From Catonia carolina (Eukaryota; Arthropoda; Insecta; Hemiptera; Achilidae): a stretch of DNA of 64,000 nt. The position numbers and the translations under genes are program-made. Below, piece after piece: positions 56,153 through 64,000 of the stretch; the first letter of the stretch is position 1; every line of letters starts with the position of its first letter. The notes beneath the pieces are model-generated. The model was not told the origin of the DNA, did no database searches, and was given only the letters and a program-made list of their open reading frames with translations. The DNA is taken from contig JAQMRL010000001.1 of NCBI GenBank assembly GCA_035578175.1, positions 435,450,045-435,514,044 of the forward strand, written 5' to 3'.

Positions 56153-56519
56153 CTGCAATGAACACAAAACAACAAAAAAATTAGTTCCACAAAGCAGATT
56201 TTTTACTAATTAAAACAGATTATTTACCAAGGATGAAAACCATTTTCATCAAGAAATGAGAAAAAATTAAAATTACATTCACAGAATTTACAAGGTACGT
56301 ACCACATCTATCTTTGTCTAATTGATTATTTAATTATTATTGATATATTATTATCTTGGGTTCAAATCCCATTCAGGCACGGCATATTTTCAAAAACTAC
56401 TACTTCCGGTTGACCGATTTTGATGAAAATGTTTGTGTCGGGTCTGGTAGTGGTATGTAACTTAAGTTTCAAGTTCGTAGAATGTTCTGTTCTTGAGATA
56501 TTCTGTTCACACACACTCA

Positions 56520-56556
<37 letters not shown>

Positions 56557-59500
56557 CAATTGCTAAAAACATGTTTTTTGGGTTCAAGGGGTCTGAAAAC
56601 GTGTAGATCCGGTGAAAACTCGATTTCAAAAAATCTACATTAAAGCAATACTTTCCTTCCTATATATTCACGTAGGCAAGAGAAAGTAAAAACATAATTA
56701 ATCATTTCATTGTGAGTAAACAATATAAAATGATGTAATTTTAATTATGAGTGAATGATGCTAAATGAAACCACTAACTGATGTTAAACTAAGCTCTGTA
56801 AAGAAAAAAGTTTGAAATAAAAGTTGCAATTTTTTTTATTTTCTGTTTTATTTTAATTACATAAATTTTTCCCTATAATGCATATAAAGGCCGCAATCTT
56901 TAATTTTACCACGAGAGCACAGCTCCCCACAAATTTCAACAGATATACTACTAATACCCCATCTTGTAGAACACAAAAACATTAATAAATGAGGTGATTT
57001 TCAACACATCGTAAAAGCTGTTTTTGAGAAAATTGGAAAAATGAAACTACTTCTCATTGATTGATTTAGATGGAAATGTTCATATCGGATCCCCTTATCC
57101 ATACTTAATTGAAATTCCAAGTTTCTATTTCATGCAAAAATCTGTTTGAGATATTTTGTTCAGACAACAGACCAATTGATAAAAACATGGTTTTTTGGGT
57201 TCAGGGTACCTAAAAATGTTTTGTTTCCAGCGAAAACCCAATTTTGAAAATTCGACAAATTCAAACAGAGGTTGATTTTAATATTGCATCATTAACTCAC
57301 GATTAAAATTAGGTTATGTTTTTCATTATTTACAAGAGATTTTTGTTACTGACATGAGAAAGTCATTTGAATGTTCCACACCAGATTTTTTAATGGGAAT
57401 TCATCTCGCAGTTGAAACATTCTTCACATTTTTATAACTACAATTTCCTCTTCCTTGAAACTTCATTCTTTCATCAGACTTTTTCATATCTTCCATTTTT
57501 CCTCTCATACAAATGTTCATAATAAACACAATTATTTTGTAAAATATGCACAAAATGGCAAATAGCTTACTTGTTGGTAATAGTTAAATCTTCTTCAATT
57601 AATGGAATATTTACAGTATTAGAGGTTAGTTCGATTGGTCTTAGTGCACCGAAGAAGTCTGTGATTGGTACATTATGAGGATCACGACCAAATAGATCTT
57701 TCCGAACACCAACTGTAGATATACAAACTCTCTTTGGACACACAGCCAACTGCAAGAATAAAAATAATACATTTACAACAAATTGAAAGTATTAACAAGA
57801 AATATAATTTTAATAAAAAGAAACCTTTCACAATTTTGTTTTAAAAACATTTAAGGTTTTATTTATAAACACTTTACAAAGTATTACTATGCTCCTAGGT
57901 AATCCTACACAAATAATCTGAAACCAATTTGACTTCAGATACCATAAGAACTTGGCAATGAAAAGAATTTAATTGTAGTTCATCTTAAATTCATTTAATT
58001 TTCGCTTAACCAAATTCAAGACAACAATGTAAGCACTTATAACTTGTAAATTAACACTTCAAAAATTTCTGAGTACAAAGATTATACCAATTATTAAAAA
58101 CATGCACTCACTGGTTGAATAGAAAACTTATTTTTTAACAAATCATTCTCCGTACCTTACCAGAAGAAAGTACTTCAGGCAGCTTATATTTTCCTTCTTA
58201 GATTAAACAGAAATATTAGACTTTGCTTAAAATTTTTAGTTTTTATCTCGGCACTAAAACAGAAGTTTTAGTTTTATCTCGGCATTATACAGAAGCTTTA
58301 CAGAAAGAGGAGCAAGAAAATTTTTATAGACATATTTTCAGTTACCCTTTCAACTAGCATTATTCGAAATTGATTACCCATTCTATATTTAATTTAACGG
58401 ATTTTTGATTACCTTCATATTCAGATTTTTCTTTTTTTAGCAAAACTTTCAACCTCATGAGAGTTTATATTGGTATATTTACATTAACAAGCTCCATGAA
58501 CTTTAATAAAATAAACACTACCTATCGAGAAAGATGACTGTTAACGCCGGTTGCTAACAGGTCATATAATTACTATCCACACGCATATCGCTATCCGTAC
58601 TCCCCGCTCTATATTGCGGGATTCTTCTTAATTAACCACTAAATCCAATCCGGTATTGCACCCCTCACCAACTTCTTTTCCTATTCCTTCCCATGCTTTG
58701 TTTCACTCTGTGTTTCTGCTTGGTACTGCTTACATGGTTGCTGCGTATGGAGTGCCTTCCATCAGATGATAGTTAGAGGAGGTACATTAACTTTACAAAC
58801 TTGCTGTGTGTACGTGTTGTCTTTATACATGTTAAAGTACTTTCTTAGTGTTTCTATGCTAGCTAGCAATAATCTGCGTTTTCATCAGGCTTCGATTTCA
58901 TTACTGATGTTTAATTTTACAGTAACTCTGCTATGCCTCATACTCTTGGATTTTCTAGTTAGTGACCATTACTGTAAGTCAACTACCTCAGTGATACCTG
59001 TTTTTATTCCTTAGTGCAATTTCAATGTCTCATTTACCGTTATTTATTCACATGTTCGTTAAAGCTAATTAATTTGGTCTTCGGTGAAGACCCCTCTAAA
59101 CTTACCCTGGTTCTCCGGAAAAAAAACGCTTTAAAACAGTTAAACAGAATTAAACAACCTTACAAGGGACTAGCAGTGTGCTAGTTTTATCAATGATATA
59201 AACAAAACACCGATAATAACCGTTCAACATTAGACACAATACATCTTACATTACTATAGTATTATTTCACTTGGCACAATTTTTTCATACAAAAACTCCC
59301 AACCAAATGTAAACAAAAACTCATTTAGTTCAGCTGAGAAACTAACTGGCATCTGACAACTTAGGTGTATGACAACACATTTCAAAATCAAGAAGAAAGA
59401 AAACAGTACATACATATCTGTTACATTTCTGAACACAATCTACAGTCTAAAAGTTTAATATTTCATCATTCAGCGAGCAACATGCAATACAAGTTCAAAA

Positions 59501-62173
59501 AGTAGTGGTGAATGCAATGGTGAGTATAACACAGCACACAAGTGATAAGGATAATGATAAATAAACAAATCTAAAACGTTTATATTTTTATTATGATTTC
59601 TGTTAAATTAGTTGTGATTGCTATATTTATTAAATTTTGAAATGATCTTAATACATTTTTGTTTCTAATTTATAATATGTACATTTTGCCCATAACAGAC
59701 AGGTGGAGTGTCAAATTATTTACACTCAATCTGTTTGTTGCAGGGCTAAAATAAATAGTTCTGTTTCTTATCACATGGTCAGCCAATTAAATGACTGAAT
59801 CATTTAAGAACAGAAGAGGTAGAGGTGTAAAAGACACTAGTCAGAGTTATCTTCTCTGAAAGTAATGAATTTCACTACACAGCCAGACCCTGTGGTGAAT
59901 GAAGTGAAGGTGTCATTTGCAGAGTGGAAAATATGTGCTTTTCAGAGGGCCCGGCATGCTGTTAAGCGTACTTTTCCACTCAGTGGAAAAGTGAGGAAAA
60001 AAGTGAGGAAAAGTGAGGAAGGCAATGGTAAACCACCTCACTCCTCGTTTTACTTAGTAAAACCTCTACAGGTTCAAACCAGCCTTTCGGCTGTTGACCT
60101 AAACAAAAACAACAACAACAATATGTACATTAAGAAAAAAAAACAGGTTGATTACTTACAAATTCACCCATAGTTTTTGCACTGTCTGGTTGTACTCTTT
60201 CAAGGAATGCTAAGGCGTAATAAGTGTAACGATCTATAATGTAGACACCAATCGCAGGATCAACATGGTGCTAAAAAATGTTAAAAAAATATGGTGTAAA
60301 ATACACAAAACTTTTTCTTAATAAATAAATTATTATTATTATTATTTTGTAATAAATTCTCTAACCTTTCTTAAGCTGCCTAATTTTTTTATTTATCACT
60401 TACACATGTTTCGGTGGATCCACCATCATCAGAGTATACGAGGTGTGGCTAATAAATAACAAGACTGAAGTTGTAAAAAATTTAATTTCAATTTTATACA
60501 TAATCACTTATTGTCACCTTCAATATACACTCCTTCTCTATCCCTACAACGCTCTACAATGGGTTGGAAACAGTGCTGGAAGTCATCTTCTGTCAGCTCC
60601 TTCAGGACATGTGCCGCTTTCTCTTTTACAGCTTCCACAGACTCAAATCTTGTCCCTTTTAATGCAGATTTCACCTTAGAGAACAGCTAGAAGATAATAA
60701 CACGTGATGAAACATGGTTTTTTACTTATGACCCGGAAACAAAGCGCTAATCGATGCACAGGAAGAGCCGAACTTCACAGAGAGCCAAAAAAGCTCGAAT
60801 GAGCAAGTCAAAATTTAAAGCAATGATGATTGTTTTTTTTTATATCAATGAGATTGTGTACCTTCACTGGGTTCCTGAAGGTCAAACAATTAATCAATAT
60901 TACTACCTTGAGGTACTTTCTAAACTATGTCAAAGAGTAAAGAAAAAACGCCCCGAAATGTGGAAGGAAAAATCATGGGTTCTCCACCCAAACAATGCAT
61001 CAGCTCATTTCCCGTTATTTGTCAAGAGGTTCCTAGTCAAGTACAGCATCTCAATGTTAGAACATCCACCTTATTCATGAGATCTTGCACCATGTGACTT
61101 TTACCTGTTCCCTAAGGTGAAATCTGCATTAAAAGGGACAAGATTTGAGTCTGTGGAAGCTGTAAAAGAGAAAGCGGCACATGTCCTGAAGGAGCTGACA
61201 GAAGATGACTTCCAGCACTGTTTCCAACCCATTGTAGAGCGTTGTAGGGATAGAGAAGGAGTGTATATTGAAGGTGACAATAAGTGATTATGTATAAAAT
61301 TGAAATTAAATTTTTTACAACGTCAGTCTCGTTATTTAATAGCCACACCTTGTATATTATATCGTTTAAAACTAAAATCTTTCAAAACCTACAGAAGATG
61401 GCTACATCCTCAGTCATCTGAACAAAAACTGTTAAAATCCGTTTTAATACAGATGACTGAGGATGTAGCATCTTCTGGAGATATTGAAAGGTTTTAGTTT
61501 CTCCCGATATAATATACTCTGATGATGGCGGATCCACTGAAATACGTGTAAGTGATAAATAAAAAATAACGCCAGCTTAAAAAATATTAGTGAATTTATT
61601 ACATCATTGAAGCTGAAAATTGTTGAAAATCATTGGCCTGAGCAGCTAAAAATGAAATAGATAAGATTCTTCCCTTGCCAATCAGTTTATCAATCATAAC
61701 AAAAATGTAATAACAATTTAAAAAAAAACAAAGTTTCTTCAACCTTTGTTAAGTTTATTCAACATTACACCATTTTATAACTAATTGGCATAATTTCCTT
61801 GACAAGTTATTCATCCACCATACCTTCTTGAAGAAATTTTCTTATAGCCAGGAGGTACTTTTAAATATACAATTAAAATCAACTATTCAGATTTTAATGA
61901 TATATCTATAAAATATTTCAAAACTACTTTTTTAAAACTTACAAGATCCTAAAAATCGATTTTCAAATAAAGATACCAATTTTCTAGTAAACATAAATAC
62001 AATAACCTAAAATATGAAAACCAAAGTGACTAAACTAAACACAACTCGCACATACCGATAAAGAATCTTCTCCAACCAGACTGCTAGCAACAGCTAAAAT
62101 ATTTGGTGAATAGAATTTTTCATACATTGAAGCAGCTTGACAAGTATCAATCATAAAAAATATTTCATGATAT
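56071..62173 (-). CDS. PIGK: GPI transamidase catalytic subunit PIG-K (GPI8), 3' part
   Basis: Four minus-strand coding exons in phase: 62173-62056, 60270-60160, 57749-57571 and 56152-56071. The joined product carries IDTCQAASMYEKFYSPN, whose Cys is the catalytic cysteine of this C13 (legumain-like) protease, then VGEDSLS, DPAIGVYIIDRYTYYALAFL, RKDLFGRDPHNVPITDFFGA and a short tail ending VNLK. PIG-K cleaves the GPI-attachment signal of proteins in the ER and transfers the GPI anchor. The N-terminal half with the catalytic His lies beyond the window. The C-terminal tail lacks the membrane helix found in the human and yeast proteins. Confidence 0.92.
56350..56692 (-). repeat. Repeat D piece with CA microsatellite, joined to a SINE A fragment
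   Basis: 56350-56392 is a plus-strand SINE A fragment (GGGTTCAAATCCCATTCAGG). From 56393 the sequence is the complement of the repeat D head, with (CA)n at 56515-56552, ending at the complement of TTTACTTTCTCTTGC. Lies in the last PIGK intron. Confidence 0.75.
56750..57395. repeat. Diverged repeat D pieces
   Basis: Segments similar to repeat D occur in both orientations; the plus-strand terminal piece ends TTCCACACCAGATTTTTT. Confidence 0.5.
57571..57749 (-). CDS. PIGK: PIGK exon
   Basis: 59 codons plus two bases. LAVCPKRVCISTVGVRKDLF then GRDPHNVPITDFFGALRPIE, a segment specific to GPI8 proteins. Acceptor TTCTTGCAG; donor GTAAGC. Confidence 0.92.
57750..59673. other. PIGK intron, nothing recognised
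   Basis: The block 58530-58790 is less AT-rich than its flanks. The frames at 58766-59014 and 59436-59254 show no recognisable motif. Confidence 0.35.
59686..60119 (+). repeat. SINE C copy, full length
   Basis: Flanked by AATATGTACATT (59674-59685 and 60120-60131). Ends in an AAC-repeat tail and contains a short internal duplication of GTGAGGAAAA near 59990-60015. Confidence 0.9.
60160..60270 (-). CDS. PIGK: PIGK exon
   Basis: 37 codons, phase 0 at both ends, acceptor TTTTTTAG and donor GTAAGT. HHVDPAIGVYIIDRYTYYAL then AFLERVQPDSAKTMGEF. A SINE C copy ends 40 bases past its donor. Confidence 0.92.
60344..61602. repeat. Foldback element, copy D, interrupted by a mariner
   Basis: Left arm 60344-60438 and right part 61353-61602 are the two sides of the same foldback family. 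Hammerhead-like cores lie at 60432-60402 (minus, intact) and 61519-61549 (plus, altered stems). The insertion is 60439-61352. Confidence 0.8.
60439..61352 (+). mobile_element. Mariner element 6 with 3' end duplicated in inverted order
   Basis: Flanked by TA on both sides. The left 248 bases (60439-60686) are an almost identical inverted copy of the right end (61103-61352). Between them the plus strand encodes the transposase from TRDETWFFTYDPETK on, with HPNNASAH (second Asp now Asn) and a TGA before DLAPCDFYLFP. The N-terminal DNA-binding region is gone. Confidence 0.88.
61603..62055. other. PIGK intron, nothing recognised
   Basis: AT-rich with no identified repeat. Confidence 0.4.
62056..62173 (-). 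CDS. PIGK: PIGK exon with catalytic Cys
   Basis: Acceptor TTTTTAG, donor GTATGT. One base completes a split codon, then YHEIFFMIDTCQAASMYEKF and YSPNILAVASSLVGEDSLS. The DTC motif is the catalytic cysteine site of GPI8 proteins. A broken transposon lies in the intron just upstream (62323-63279). Confidence 0.92.
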
Positions 62174-62322
62174 CTAAAAACAAACAGAAAATTAGATTAG
62201 ATTTAGACTGTAGAACATGGGTGAGGTGGTGTTATCAGTCCTGTAACACTGTAGGTTTACAAAACTGTCATGTTAATCCGTTCCTCCTCATTCACTACGC
62301 AAAAAGAAACTTCCATTGTATA

Positions 62323-63279
62323 GGGTGTTTTTTTTAGAGGTATAGAACTTTAAAATGAAATAAAACACATAATAATTAAACAATTGACATGGAATTGGTT
62401 TTACTTTAAAGATAATTATTTGCCATTTTTATTTTAAAATAATTTCCGGCATGTGGCCGCCGCGGCTGGCTCGGATGTGTTCCAATCGAGACGTCCAATT
62501 TGTGACCACTTTTTGCAGCATTTGGGGCCGTATATTGGTAATAACGCTGCGAACGTTGCCTTCCAAGTCGTCAATTGTCTGTGGCTTATTGGCATAGGCT
62601 AGCGACTTCACATACCCCCACAGAAAATAGTCCAGCGGTGTTAGATTGCACGACCTTGGAGGCCAATTTACAGGTCCAGAACGTGAAATTATGCGTTCAC
62701 CAAACGTTTTCTTCAGTAAATAGATTGTGGCACGCATTGTGTGACATGTTACACTATCTTGTTGAAACCACAGCTCTCCAACATTAAGGCAATTCAATTT
62801 AGGAACAAAAAAGTCATTGATCATGGCTCTGTAGCGGTCACCATTGACTGTAACATTCTGCTCGGCATCATTTTTGAAGAAGTAAGGACCAATGACTCCA
62901 CCAGCCCATAAAGCACACCAAACAGTCACTTTTTCTGGATGTAAAGGCTTCTCAGCAATATATCGAGGATTACCTTCACTCCTAATGTGGCAGTTTTGTT
63001 TATTCACGTAGCCATTCAACCAAAAATGGGCTTAATCACTGAACAAAATGCTCTGATGGACGATTATGTCGATCATAAAACGGACGTAGTGCGTTTCACG
63101 AACCGAACCATGATTTTCAAAATAAATCTACATAATTTGCAACCGTTGTTCAGGGGTCAGTCTATTCATTATAAAATGGCAAACCAAACTGAACATAAAT
63201 TACAAAACAGTTTTCAAAATGGCCGCCATGGAAATCAGTACTGCCAACTTAAAGTTCTATACCTCTAAAAAAACACCCT
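62323..63279 (-). mobile_element. DD41D-type mariner-like element, internally deleted
   Basis: Inverted ends GAGGTATAGAACTTTAA preceded by GGGTGTTT. Minus frame 63019-62429 carries VTVWCALWAGGVIGPYFF, FQQDSVTCHTMRATIYLL and LTPLDYFLWGYVKSLAYANK. I count 41 residues between the second and third catalytic Asp, as in rosa-like elements. The first Asp is followed by a stop (SD*AHFW near 63031). The N-terminal start (near 63175) is joined by a large deletion to the catalytic part. Confidence 0.85.
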
Positions 63280-63564
63280 TTACAAGTTTCAGGAGACAAC
63301 TTACAGGTTGTTTTGTTGTAACGATAGCTATGACCTTCGACAGAGAGGACGAGCGCAATGACCAATATTGTCCACCGGCTGTAGTAAAACCGTAGTCATC
63401 GAAAAATCTCTTGTTTACTGTGACACATTCCCTATCATGTAACTTCTTAATTCGTGATTTGAACTAGTTCTAATAAATAATTAGTCTGTGTTTGAATTCA
63501 GTTAAATAAGCATACAAATCATATGACACTTCTTTCTTTTGCAACTTTTAAAATAGAAAATATA

Positions 63565-63920
63565 ATGTCATCGTGTAATGACGGTTTCTCACGAATTGGA
63601 AAAGATGAATGGCAGGCTGTGTATAGCAAAGTAAAGAAGTTGAAATTGAGTTCTTGCAGAGGAGTTTCTAGTAGACCATATCTTAGATCGTTTAGAAGTT
63701 AATATTAAAAAAAGTAGTAGTGACAAATTTAGCGAAGACAGTGAAAATGATAAATTTTATGACTCTGTTGATGCTTACGCCCTTTTATCTACTTACGTTA
63801 TTAACTTTTTAAAACGTAACATAATGCAAAAATCAAAAAATTTGTTGCACCGGCTAAAAGAACATAAGTTTACTCTTAATACCTGTAATAAATTTAAAAT
63901 TAATTGTATAAACCTACTTT
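63565..63920 (+). other. Unidentified open reading, two overlapping frames
   Basis: A 45-codon frame from ATG 63565 (DEWQAVYSKVKKLKLSS) is followed in another frame by about 85 open codons to TAG near 63920 (EEFLVDHILDRLEVN, SSDKFSEDSENDKFYD). The second frame starts right after TTCTTGCAG, so it could be an exon, or the whole could be one frameshifted gene or an unfamiliar transposon. No homology recognised. Confidence 0.3.
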
Positions 63921-64000
63921 AGATTTGCGTAATAACAATATAAATCATAGACCTGAAGTAAGACAATACAAATGTAGATAGTGTAATAATATAATATGGG

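Noticed and set aside
63300..63440. Additional upstream PIGK exon on the minus strand
   Set aside because: A hydrophobic stretch (WTILVIALVLSVEGHSYRY) is readable, but it does not match PIG-K at this position and has no starting Met or fitting phase.

Overview
The window is animal nuclear DNA, most likely from an insect. It is AT-rich, with short exons separated by introns of 0.1 to 7.5 kb, GT-AG splice sites, and a dense load of Tc1/mariner transposons, hAT-, Tigger- and Harbinger-like elements, tRNA-derived SINEs and decayed non-LTR retrotransposons. A hemipteran or another large-genome insect would fit, but nothing here fixes the order.

Two host genes are present and they converge (tail to tail). 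On the plus strand, 2540-30534 carries the 3' half of intersectin: Dbl-homology (DH) RhoGEF domain, pleckstrin-homology (PH) domain and C-terminal C2 domain, in 11 consecutive coding exons. The EH and SH3 domain exons must lie upstream of the window. Two in-phase, similar exons (21532-21612 and 24142-24210) both encode the first C2 strand, and an extra 3' exon at 36662-36681 gives a second possible C-terminus. On the minus strand, 62173-56071 carries the last four coding exons of PIGK/GPI8, the cysteine protease subunit of the GPI transamidase, including the catalytic DTCQ motif. Its 5' exons lie beyond base 64000.

Almost everything else is repeats in introns and in the roughly 19 kb between the genes. 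Named here: seven mariner copies, three or four elements with the QQD..TCH type of transposase, two Tc1 copies, three pogo/Tigger-type elements, one PIF-Harbinger remnant, several short inverted-repeat elements, at least three tRNA-like SINE families, a 400-bp retroposon family (SINE C) with 11-12 bp target duplications, a 0.9-kb family with an internal GT/CA tract (repeat D), and a foldback family in four copies. All transposases seen are broken by stops, frameshifts or deletions. Nesting is common: mariner in foldback, SINE C in Tc1, retroposon in repeat D, mariner and SINE in a LINE remnant.

Most worth a second look: the duplicated C2 exons of intersectin; a hammerhead-ribozyme-like core conserved in the arms of the foldback family; mariners whose 5' end has been replaced by an inverted copy of their own 3' end; a ~0.43 kb near-perfect AT-rich palindrome; and a repeat that abuts and helps form an intersectin splice acceptor.
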